A stretch of DNA of 64,000 nt, from assembly GCA_002914805.1 (NCBI GenBank), contig JXTB01000139.1, positions 542,986 to 606,985 of the forward strand. The letters run 5' to 3'. Made by a program: the position numbers and the translations under genes. The DNA comes from Parasponia andersonii (Eukaryota; Streptophyta; Magnoliopsida; Rosales; Cannabaceae). Below the pieces are notes generated by a model. The model made no database searches, was not told where the DNA came from, and worked only from the letters and a program-made list of their open reading frames with translations. Positions 42,776 to 54,087 of this stretch are shown here, in pieces (the first letter of the stretch is position 1; each line of letters begins with the position of its first letter).

Positions 42776-44967
42776 TATATATATATATTTTCATTAAACA
42801 CACAACCTTACACACACACAATCTAATGCCTTATAAACATTGAAAAGACCACTACCTCTCTATCCTTCACCTTCCCGCATGGTAGTACTTTCCCTTTTCC
42901 TCTCCCTCAGCTTCTTCACACTCTATAATTTGAGACATTAGGCACCGGAAAAATGAGGCTATCTTCAATTTTGACCTTCTTTTAAAATAAATGATGAAAA
43001 GATGGATAACATAAAAATTATTTACAAGATCAGAATTGTCATTACCATGTCTTTTAATGATAGTTTCAAAATTTCAAAATTACTCCCGACTCGATGAAAA
43101 TTTTTCGATGAAGTTGAAATAATTAAAAGTGAAGGAAACGGCAACCGGAAGATAGCTGACCATATTCAACTATGGTCAAAATTGTTCGATTTAGTCAAAC
43201 GTCGGTCAAAGACTTTTGGCCGATAGCTTCGACCTCAGTTGAAAATTTTCTAATAGAATTGAATTTTTCTAGATGCCACTGGGGTCAAAGTCGGGACTGA
43301 CGATGGTGGCAGAAGTAGATTAGAGCTTGTTAGAGAAGAATATATTTTTGGGTTTGTTAGGAAATAAACAATCCAAGTAATTTTACTTGTGTGACGTGGC
43401 AATGAGAGTTAGATTTGAAAATATTTATGAGTGAATTTTTTTTTTGTCATTAGAGTTTAGTAGATCTTAGGTGTAAATTCACCAAAAAAATACTCTAATT
43501 TTTATACTTATAATATATTTATATTTTCTTTTAGATATAAAATTTTAACTAATATTTATAAAGTTTTATTGTAAATTTTTCATATATATATGTGACAAAT
43601 CATTTTTAACGAAATTAAGATAAAAATTAGTAAAATGAAATATCTTTTTTAAATAAAAAATTAGCTTTAATGTGAGAGTATCTGAAATCTCAATAACATA
43701 TTTTCAAAGTAATCAATTAACTATTTATTCAAAAATATTTGATTTAATGTAATACTTTCTAATAATGTTTAATATTGAATGTGAGAAGATGTATATTCTA
43801 TCTAATGGTGTTACACTTTTGAGACTTATTAATAAAAGTATCACTATATATAAGAAGTTAGATTATTAAAATAACAATATCATTGTGGGTTTTATATTAA
43901 AGATGATTTTAGGCGATTGCCTGCAATGACTTTGCCTTGACTTACCCTGTTTATCAATCTGTTTATCAGTAACTCGTGTCAATTTTGACTTGTCGCTAAT
44001 GATGCTGGTTCCAATGGATTGATCTGCATGTTCTTACAACATTACAAAAACTTCAGATAAAGATTATTGGCTATAATTTTTCTTTTACCACTTTTTAGGT
44101 TGCTTTTATCTTCTTTTAATTTGTTCACTTGTTTCAATATAAATGCTAAATTGATAAGGTAAAGAATATATCCTTTGACTAACAGGTGGGAATATAGAAC
44201 CTATATGAATGTGTACTTGGCAAGCAATGAACGGTAGGCTATTCATAAAAATGTTTATAATTAAAATTAAAGGAAGAAGAATGGTGGGCTAGGAATTGGA
44301 GCTATGAACGACTCTCAAATTGGAAAATCTTTATTATGTGAAGTAAAGACACGTGTCAAAAGGCAACCACACTTTTCACGTGGGTTGGGTAGGCAGCTCA
44401 ACCTGTGTAGTCTATTTTTATATACAAAGCATAAACAGTTCCTTAAATCCGTGAAGCTAAGATATGACAAATCAAGTATCCAATTCTAAATCTGGGAAAG
44501 AAATAGAATCACATAAAGACGAGAAGTTAATTAGTTTATTGATTCGAAAAACATTCAGAAAAGATACTCCCAAAGATTTTGGCATCTACTCATCAACGGC
44601 AATAGTAACTATTACGCTATACGATTATCATGAAACCAGGAAAGGAAAAGGAATGAAAGGAATGAGAGAATTATCTTCATCAAGAATAAGACTGATTCTG
44701 AAATAGTATCTTCTTACAAGTAAAATACGAAATGTGGGGGGAAAAAAAAAAAGGGCAAAGAGAAATGATATGAACACTCAGTGATAATTAGGTTAATATT
44801 GTTCGTCAGTTTTCCCGAGAATGAGACCGAGAAACTTGAGCAGCCAAAAAGGGCCACCATCAATTATACTACAAAGCACATATGGTAATATTCTGATTAC
44901 TAGGACCTCTGGGAGAAGAAAAAAAGGGTTGAGGCTTTGAGCTCGAAAATTGGAAACAAATTCCAGC
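42776..44967. other. AT-rich spacer before the PP2A A-subunit gene
   Basis: No supported gene. It holds copy 2 of the dispersed repeat (43484-43840). An open frame at 44464-44706 has no recognisable features. The poly(A) region of the minus-strand PP2A gene should lie near 44750-44960. Confidence 0.5.
43484..43840 (+). repeat. Dispersed repeat, copy 2
   Basis: Same family and orientation as 40351-40702, about 3.1 kb apart. Confidence 0.65.
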
Positions 44968-47900
44968 TTAGCTAGACATCATGACATGTTCAATGGCTTG
45001 AAGTGCTTGATTGGCAAAGAAACGGACATCAACATCAGGGTCCTCACTGAGCTCAACCAAACATGGACGAATTGTCTTCTCTAGCACCTGATTTAAAGAA
45101 AGCCCAATTCAGAAAAGGGAAGATATATTTAAGTAAATTAATGACAAACTAAATGTGTACATGAAACTCAGATGTGTGTCAGCCCAAAAGAATATATATA
45201 AAAAGAAAATTTGAAAAAAAAAAAAAAGGGAATCAAATACTCACAGACTGATCTACAATTGGGATGAGAGACTGCAGCACCTTTGCCACATTGAACTTGA
45301 TGTTGGGTACTCTTGAAGGAAAAATATTCAAGGTTAGCAATCGAAAAACCACCATACCAAATCACATCTTTCCTAGTAATAGATATATGGCTGAAGAATC
45401 AACTAGATACCTGTCCTTTGATGCATTGACGACTACTGGCAGCAATTTTGAACATGTGATTTCTGAACCCATGACTGGGGCAAGTAGAGATATTGAACGC
45501 AATATGGTCATGCGATACAAATAATGTGGGTTGTTAATCATCTCCAATACCTGTCCAGATAACGAGCCAATTTCTGCTGCTTTAGAGATATGAGTATTAA
45601 AATGCAATAGATCACAACTGAAAAGTAAAAAGGAGATCAAGAGTAAATTGGAACAAGTAATGCCTAAGCTGATAATCACACCACATACTTTTGAACCACA
45701 ATTCTACCTAAAACAAACTGATGTGGAACGATAATCCACAAGAACAGCAACATCTATAATTTCAGTTAATTTGTAATGGTACCAATTTTAAAAGTCAAAA
45801 TTCAATTTCTGTTCATGTATCACAAAAAATAAAAATGCAGTCCTTGGCAAAGTACAAGCAAATGACAAAGTCAAAGGCATTAATAAACCTGGGGAATAAT
45901 ATGCTGCATTGCCCAATTTGGACCAAATTCTTCTGCAAGACGCTTCAAATTGTTAGCAGCTGCATCACGAATTGAGTGGACCTGCAATGAACACCAGTGA
46001 TAGTGCACAATGGAAAAAAATTGCATCAGAAATTCAATAAATATAAAGAGAACTACATACTGACAATTGTATCTAAAAATTTATTTAAGCTATGACAGTT
46101 TGTACAACCAAAGGTCTGGAATCTTTACGGATCAGCGAGTATAAAAGTAAAACAAAGCTTCATTATTTCCCCTGAGAGTTATGATAGTTTTCCAGACTTT
46201 GAATTTGAACAAAGCTCAACTCATAGCTCTTAAGTGATAGCAACGAGAATTACCATGCAGCAATAAATCTACATCCTATATGACAAAAAGTTTATTAACT
46301 GCATAAATTCAACATGAGCAAAATTTAAAATCAACTCATAGGAAACTTAATCACTAACCAATCATTAACCAAAAATATACCATTTTACCCAAAAAAATCA
46401 TTAATTAATGAACAGAGATTATAGAAATACACACTAAATGTACCACCAGTGAGGAACATAGTGATGCATAGTTCAAAACTTTTGACATGCAAGCCAGAAT
46501 TAGACAAACCTTATCTTGTAACCACTGCATGCAAAGAGCACCGAGTTTGTCATCAAAAAAGCCTACACCCAACTGGCTAGCTAGTAAGGGTATGTACTCT
46601 ATAATTGCAAGCCGAACCCTCCAATGTCTATCCTCTGCAAGCTCAACAATGGCTGGTAGTAAGGATTGAGACAGCAGATCAATTCCAATAACCTGCACAA
46701 ATTGATCTTCAGTATAACCACCATCAAAAAGAAAGGAAAGGGATTAAAATTAGGTTGAGCATTGGGCTAAAAGCTCAACAATTTCACTAGTACAAGATCT
46801 TGAATAGTAAAAATCATATATTAAACACTAAAAAGTAAACTACTGAATTTTAAAATCAGACCTGATTCACTTGATCAAGCTTGCTGATAATGTTAAGACG
46901 CACATCAGGAAATTCATCTTTCAGAAGAGAGAGAAAAATTGGAAGGAGCTGTTCAATGGTTGCATCCTGCATCGACAACCAAAGTGAGATCCCAAAGCTC
47001 TATGCATGTTATTGTATTTGTAATTATACACATAGACACACTATAATAAGGCTGGAAGATCAATTGCATATTTCAGACCCAAAAAATCAGCAATCTCTGA
47101 GAAACATTAGTATTTATTTCATTACTTCCTTGAAAAAAATATGACAATGGAAAGAGGACAAGACAATTCCATTACCATTTACCACTGGGAAAAGAAAAAA
47201 AAAAAGGAACCTTGCTTACAAGAAAAGTACAGAGTAATGAAACAGCATTTTACAATGTAATTCCGACAATCAGTTGACTTAAATCATCAGAATCACGTCA
47301 AAAGAAAATTCTCTCAGTATTTAGACTAAGGCCATTTCACAACTCAAAAGATTACTCAATTTCTATATCCGTACTTATCTATAAGGTAAGTCTGGACATT
47401 TACAATTTAAAGGAAATTTACCCATCAAAACCTTAAGACATAGGGCAGAGTTGTCTACTACATCTCTCCCTTTTAAGGACTATGCATAGAAAAAATTCAA
47501 ATGGAAGAACTCCACTACAGCACCCAAGACTAAACAGCAAAGAGGAAGAAAAAAAAGGAAAAAAAGAAAAAAAGAAAGAGGAATATACAATGTAAAGAAA
47601 AACAGTGAATGAATAAATTAGGCTTGAACTAAAACCCACAGTAGTGGTAATACTGCAAAGCACAAATTTACATGTCATCAAATGATTGTTTGCACCTTTC
47701 CAAAAAAAACAAAAAAGGCAACGTGGAGTCTGTGAAACTAGATTAGCAGTGATAAATTCTTCCCTCGAACATGTTAAACACACTTCTTATGTTATAATAT
47801 TCTTACCTTTCCTAAGATAGGAGCCATTCCCATTATAACTGAAGCCAAAGCAGATCGGACATGTTGAGAAGAATCTGAAGACAATTCCTGCACAGTTCAT

Positions 47901-50670
47901 TATAAGGTGTGATATGGCAGACACACGAACTGGACTGTAACCCACCAAACTGGCAGACAATAACATTAGCAATAAGAAACTTATGGTAAACATATGCACC
48001 TTCACACAAGGAAGAATATGCTGAATTGAAAGTTCTGGACTTAAAATCCGGCAAAACTTAGTTACTCTGCCAGCAGATGCTATACGTACTTCAGCCTCGT
48101 TATCTCGGAGCAACCGCACATATGCAGGGACCAAGTCCGTCCTTCGAATAAAATCACAATTAATAACACATCGCAATATAGATACTGGAGAGAAATACTA
48201 TTATTAGACCATTAGATGAATCAAGCTCAGCCAAACAAAAGATGGTTGATAATTGTTTGGTGCAAACTAAACACTGATTCGTAGTTTTCACTCCTAAGAC
48301 TAAAAAATTCATCTGGAAATACAAGCATTTATTACCTCGTCGGTTCAGGCCCCACAGCTTCACAAAGCTCATATAATTGATTTGCAACCATGTAACGAAC
48401 CCGCCAAGACTTATCCTGCTCAAATGCAAAGCAAAATAGAAGCTTATAGAACCAGTGAAATGTGTATCAAACTATCGTATTGAATGCACATGACAAGATT
48501 TACCCCAAACCTTCTGTTTCTTTTCTAATAATATTTCATAAACAAGGAAATCCTAAACCTGTCAAATGCTATAAATTCCTGATTTTTGTTCATATTCCTG
48601 ATTCCTGAAACGATTTCTAATATTTAAAAAAGGGACATAGAAGGGGCTGCTATTAGTAGGATGCTGAGGGACTTTAGTCTCATATTCAAGCCCAAAATAA
48701 ATAAATAAAAGAGTTCAAATTACATTCATTCCAATTACAATGTTAAAAACACACCTTACTGCAATTGACAGGAGTATCAGTTTTTCCAGTCTTGGCATTA
48801 CATCATACCTTTTACCTGATTTCTCGCTTCAAAGAGTTTAACCCTTATTTAATATCTTAGTTTAAACATCAAATCTAACAAGATTCTGTCTAGTAAAAAT
48901 CCTAAAAACGAAAAAAAAAAAAAAAAAAAAAGAGTATATCCTGTTCATGAACAAAAAAGGACAATATACACAAACATCTTCAAACTTTAATCCCCAATAA
49001 TAGCACTAGTTAACCGTTAATAATCATGACATTATTACATCTAATTAAAACAACAGTAGAAAAATGAAATAAAGAATCGTTGAACTCTCGAAATGATGGA
49101 TTAAAATCTCCAAGACACATTAAGTGCTATACGAGGCAGCCTGGAATCTCCACAACCTTATTACTGTTCTTTTTGTAGAGAGATAAGGGTTAACAGCATA
49201 AATTATCTATATAGTGTACCTGAGAGAAGTTGACAATAACAGGTAGGATATGTGCAACGCAATCTTGGGGCTCCAACAACTTTCCAAGAGCTGCACACCC
49301 CTCAACAGCCAATAACCGAACAGAATCTTGATCTGAGATCAAATTAATTATGAGAGCATTAGAAATCTTTGCCACATTATATTCCAGTATGATATCAAAT
49401 TATAAATTCAATCCTTAGAATATCTAACCATGAGCAAATTTTTAGAAACAATGATGCAGATACAATGGAAATAAAAAACTGAAAGTATTAATTAACAGTC
49501 AAATTAAAGGAAAACATTTAAGATATATGTTTAGCAATAGAAGAAAACATGTTAGACACTCAATTACCATCTTGTGTAAAATCCTCAAATATCGACATAA
49601 TATCTGTCTTCAAATAAGCGGGTTCAACAGTTGCTGCAAATTTCCCCAGATTCGAGGCAGCAGACCTCCTGACCATTGGCATGTCGTCTTGACACAACTG
49701 GGTGTATACTGATCGCAGCTCTGTCTTCAATGCATCTGGTGCACTAGGATATGCAATGTGGAAAAGCCCACATGCGGAGACTCGAGCAGTAAACCATTCA
49801 CCAGCTGCTAACCTCTGAAGATGATAAAATGAAACACATGAGGGTTGAAGAAAATTAGAGAAAATAAGTTGGCATAATTAGAGTACTTCATAGATATCAA
49901 CATTCGGTTGGACATACACGCATCAATGAATCATTGTTTCGATGCACGTCACCAGGCCAAAATTAAACTAATATTCCAATGCGAAAGCCTTCTGGAATAA
50001 ACTTAAAGTTACTCTAGATCTTCAATTCAACTTTTCTCAGATGATAGCCACAAATCAACTTCCTTGCAGTTGATGATCAAAAGAAAAGAGGGGGAATTCT
50101 TATATCCCTTGAGAGAAAAACACAATTACCCGTAAAATGAACCACTGGAAATAGGATAAAAAAGGAAACAATATCAACAAAAATGGACCTTAAGAATTAA
50201 ACAAATATAATACATTAGAAAAGATTTAAAAAGCAATAACAAACCCCCAAAAAAAAAATGATTAGAGAGTTTCTAACCTTTACAAGAGGAATAAACCAAT
50301 CAACCAAATCACTCTCCCTCATCTGAGATCCAATTCTACATAAGGACTCCACAGCTTTGTCCCTCACGCAGGTTTCCTCAACAGTGCAAAGAGTTTCCAA
50401 AGGTGGGAGCAAAACATGGGCGTGCTCCACTCCACCAACATATGGAACAAACACCCCCAGCTCTTCCGCCATTGCAAGAAGTACCTCATCATCATCGTCA
50501 TTGTTTTCACTCAAAAACGGGATTAATTCCTTGCGAGTACGCTCCTCCCCAAGAGCACGTGCAATTATTGATAGCCTACGTATCGAGTTCAACCGCAGCT
50601 GTATATCATCATTTTTCAGCTCATCTATGAGCACAGCTATTGGGTAGAGCGGTTCATCAACCATAGACAT
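44968..50670 (-). CDS. PP2AA: PP2A 65-kDa regulatory (scaffold) subunit A
   Basis: The protein is the HEAT-repeat scaffold that holds the catalytic C and regulatory B subunits of protein phosphatase 2A (cytosol and nucleus; auxin transport, ABA and ethylene signalling in Arabidopsis RCN1). Twelve coding exons on the minus strand with GT..AG borders join in frame: 50670-50278, 49814-49568, 49332-49220, 48415-48336, 48141-48000, 47887-47807, 46966-46862, 46692-46510, 45981-45889, 45550-45411, 45311-45245 and 45087-44968. Together they give 587 residues plus TAA, the length I remember for Arabidopsis PP2AA proteins. It starts [18 protein letters not shown] and ends [12 protein letters not shown]. 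Typical HEAT stretches include [20 protein letters not shown] and [21 protein letters not shown] see no stop or frameshift. Residues [13 protein letters not shown] match RCN1 rather than PP2AA2/3, as I recall them. Confidence 0.96.
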
Positions 50671-51640
50671 TGCAATCCAAAACTGATCCCACAGCTTTAA
50701 AAAGAAAAAACGAAAAAAAAAAAAAAAAAAAGAAATTCAGAAGAGTTGTACATAACTACATTTTATCATCAATACCCAGAAAGATAGTTCACCTTCCAAA
50801 TAAATAAAAGATCGATTAGATGAAGCCAATAAACAGCCACATTTACAATAATCCAAAGCAATAAAAAGGAATACCAACAATAAAAGAGTGTGCAGCCATT
50901 ATTTCAATATATATATAAACATTCATATATTGTATATTTACATACCACAAATTTCTAAAATTCAAGTATAACATGGAACCTCAATCTACAATTAGATTCG
51001 AATAGTTTCCTTTTGATTATCACTATCACTACCAGTTTCAATTTCAAGCAAGCTCCGAAATTGAGAAAAGCAGCAGATCGAAACTCTAATGTCTAAAATT
51101 ACAATGCAAGAACTATACACCGTTTGAAAAATAAAATCAATGTAATACATACAGGAGCATATAGAAACCAGTAACCCTAAGGTTCAGTATGGTTACTAAC
51201 AAAAGAGAATAAAACGAAAAAAGGGAAAACAAATGAATTAATGCCGTACATAATTAGGACCTCAGAAAAAAAAAATCCAAAAAAAAAGAGGTTCAAAAAA
51301 CAACAAAGCAATCCAACTCATTATTAAGCTAAGTTGAATTGAATTCAACTCTATATTCAGTGATGCAAATGCATTACGAAAAATATACACAAACCCAAAC
51401 GAAGATACCAGAAATGAAAGTGTAATTTCCTTTCGCTTTCTCGGCAACCAAACAGAGGGTAAGAATTCGAGGAAAAAATTGATTGACAGAAAAAAAGAGA
51501 AGGTAGAATTATAAATTTAAATATTTTATGTAAACAAATGAAAAATGTTGAGAAGAGGGAGCGGTCTTACCGATCTCAATGCCTTCCCGCCGGCTGTCTT
51601 TTGAGAGAGAGACGAAGGGACAGACTTGTGTTCTACCTTT
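50671..51640 (-). promoter_or_regulatory. 5' UTR with leader intron, and promoter side, of the PP2A A-subunit gene
   Basis: A noncoding first exon probably ends at 51571, with donor GTAAGACC at 51570. A leader intron then runs to 50695, where a long pyrimidine tract is followed by AAAG, and the rest of the leader is 50694-50671. The first exon contains the purine/pyrimidine-rich stretch around 51580-51640. Upstream (51640-51685) two TGGGCC/TGGGCT motifs read on the minus strand and one TTGGGC on the plus strand resemble site II (TCP-type) elements of housekeeping plant genes. The first exon start is not fixed. Confidence 0.55.
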
Positions 51641-52010
51641 GTAGCCCACAAAGGCCCACAACTCAAGCCTTCTAGCTATTGGGCTTCAAGGAAATCGGCC
51701 CGTTTTTTTTTTTTTTTTTCTGATGTTTCTTTCGGAAAATATTTTCATTAGAGAATTTAAATCAAAATACTTTATAGTAGTGGATATATTTGCTCGAGAA
51801 GTATACGGCTTGTTCTTTGGCAATATTTATATTTTTTTAAAAAAAATGAATAAAGAGTTCCAATATTTCTTAGGTGTTGTTGGATAAAGTCTTCATCATC
51901 CATTTCACTTTAAAAATACAAAAGAATGTAAATATTACCGAGCAAGCGCATGGTTGACAAAATAAATAACTAAAAGATAAACTTTATATGGATTTTAAGG
52001 TATTAGATCG

Positions 52011-52971
52011 TGTGGGACCTGTTCCCGAACCTTGTGCCACGAGGAAGGCCACGCGGATCGCACGTGATCTCACCATCGGCCTTTGAGCCGTCCAAGGTTA
52101 GGGTCAAACCCATCATTGATCCCAGACGGTCCAACCAGTTAGACCCCAACCACGACAGCTGGGGGTCAGAGGCCCCAAGGGTCTGCTATCTTGGAACAGC
52201 AGCCCTTATCTCAACAGTCGGAAGGGTCAAAAGCCCTAAGGGTCCCATCACTGACCCCAGACGGTCCGGCCAGTCAGACCCCAACTACGACAGCTGGGGG
52301 TCAGAGGCCCCAAGGGTCTGCTATCTGAGAACAGCGGCCCTTATCTCAACAGTCGGAAGGGTCAGAAGCCCCAAGGGTCTTCAGACTGGATACAATGGAA
52401 AGTAATCCACAGCTCCAGACCCAGACAGAGCATTTAATGCGATCCTGGGTAGGTGTGCGTACCAGGGACAGGCCGTCCTGATAGAATGGCGATTTGCCTA
52501 AATCTTACTCCTGACAGATTGAAGCCGTAGGAGGCAGCGAAAATCAGGCCACAGTAGCACAGAGGAGATCACAGAAATCTCGGCCCGTGACTGTTAAAAA
52601 AGATCTTGAGGTGAAAGGTACTCATCCCAGAGATAGAGAACCAGACTGTTCACTATCTCAGGACTACACATATAGAAGTCATGCGTTCCCGAGAGGGGCA
52701 CGAACGCACAACAAAACTGATATATATAAAACAGTCGGTGAACCAAAAGAAAACAGATAGATATTCATACACAAATATTTTTCTTGCTACCCAACACAAA
52801 GAAAAACCACTGACTTAAGCATCGGAGAGTCTTTGCAGGTAGCCACCCCTGCCTCTCCGACCTTGCTTGGAGTTCAGAGAACTGTGAGATAGCAAGAACA
52901 CGTAGACAGTTGGAGAGTACAACGTCAGCAGTTCAAGACACGTGGATAGCTGGTGAGAAACCGCTCCAACA
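52011..52971 (+). mobile_element. Solo LTR of the Tat element 2 family
   Basis: This 961-bp LTR starts TGTGGGACCTGTTCC and ends CCGCTCCAACA, flanked by perfect 5-bp duplications gatcg (52006-52010 and 52972-52976). The same landmark blocks occur as in the LTRs at 11219 and 24536 (for example catttaatgcgatcctg, gacttaagcatcggagagtc). It carries an internal tandem duplication of 135 bp (units begin at 52121 and 52256), plus a third partial copy, explaining its greater length. No internal element sequence remains, as expected after LTR-LTR recombination. Confidence 0.95.
52121..52390 (+). repeat. 135-bp tandem duplication inside the solo LTR
   Basis: cccagacggtcc occurs at 52121 and 52256, with the intervening 135 bp largely repeated (ccccaaccacgacagctggg versus ccccaactacgacagctggg). 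Shorter repeats of 'aagggtcagaagccccaagg' extend the array. An open frame through it is a by-product of the repeat. Confidence 0.85.
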
Positions 52972-52976
52972 GATCG

Positions 52977-54087
52977 GTTGTGTTGAACAAGTACATATTT
53001 TAAAGCTCAAATGATATCTGAATCAAATAGCATGCAAATATGAGATCTCATTGTGCACAAGGGGTCTCTATTCGTTGACGACTAGATTTTAATACCCTAT
53101 TGCAAAAGTTACACTATATCTTTTCCGATAATTGTCTTGTTATTTTCTTTCCTTTTCTGTTTCATTTTTCAGTTTATTATTGGGATACTCGTTACAGTCA
53201 TCAACTAAGAAAATTCAGTTTACCAGTTATGGGTCCATAATGTGGTCACGCAGATGGAATGGTTGGCCTATCGAAAGATGTATATGGGGGCCCCTCTCTG
53301 CCTATTGGGAATGTGTCCCCATTTAGCGTTTTGTCATTTTCCAGTCTCACGCTGGCAATTTATGGCCCATTTTGATCTTATATAGCATTGGAAATTTGAA
53401 CTGAACCACAGAAATTCTTTCATATATAAGCACCATGGAGCACCCAAAAAAGAGAAGCCAATGTAGGCTTCTTCGGCATTTTAATTGATCCAAATTGTTT
53501 ACACACAGATACATGTGGAGTATATACACACACTTGTATAATCAGCGTGGCATAAGTGAAGGCATACTAAAATTACATAGGTTGGGATATTTTGGCAAAC
53601 ATAAGGGTGGTAATTTCTGCTATCAAATCAAGTTTAGCACAGAGTTTTAAGCTTACGGCATCAATGAAAATGCAAATAAACATAGGAGCGACATTAAAGA
53701 CATTGACTCTTCAAGCTTGGCCTTTTCACTATTACTTCTTTTTCTTAAATGAATATCTCCAAAAAGAAAATACAAACAAGGAAATGAAATTCCCTTGAAA
53801 GATTATTCCTTCTTGGGTTTTCCCATATACACATATATGAGATTATATTTCTTCATCCGAGCAATTTTACAATAGTCCTGCCTCTGGGGATTTCCCAGCT
53901 TGGCTTTTCTCCGAATAATAAGGGGCGAAACTTTGAAGAGAAAGATTCTCCATGCTCTCTTCAATGGCTAGGCCCATCCTTGAGTTGTTTGTATACATCC
54001 ACCTAAATACAAAAATAACCAAGCAGCAAACTTGTATATCAAGTAGCTCTACTAACTGGTAATGGATGCCCACACATTGAATCAAAA
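52977..54087. other. Spacer between the solo LTR and the ALMT gene
   Basis: Mostly noncoding. On the minus strand 54002-53868 is open after a good acceptor (tttgtatttag near 54004). It reads WMYTNNSRMGLAIEESMENL and onward to a TAA, and could be an alternative last exon or part of the 3' UTR of the ALMT gene. Otherwise nothing is recognised. Confidence 0.4.

Noticed and set aside
44464..44706. An 80-codon plus-strand frame as a small gene
   Set aside because: It has no recognisable domain, and nothing around it suggests a gene.
45362..49375. Many frames of 60-130 codons in the PP2A gene treated as separate genes
   Set aside because: Minus-strand ones are single exons with read-through into introns, others are shadows; all true exons join into one 587-residue protein.
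52010..52405. A 131-codon frame with internal repeats
   Set aside because: It lies wholly in the solo LTR and its repeats come from the 135-bp tandem duplication.
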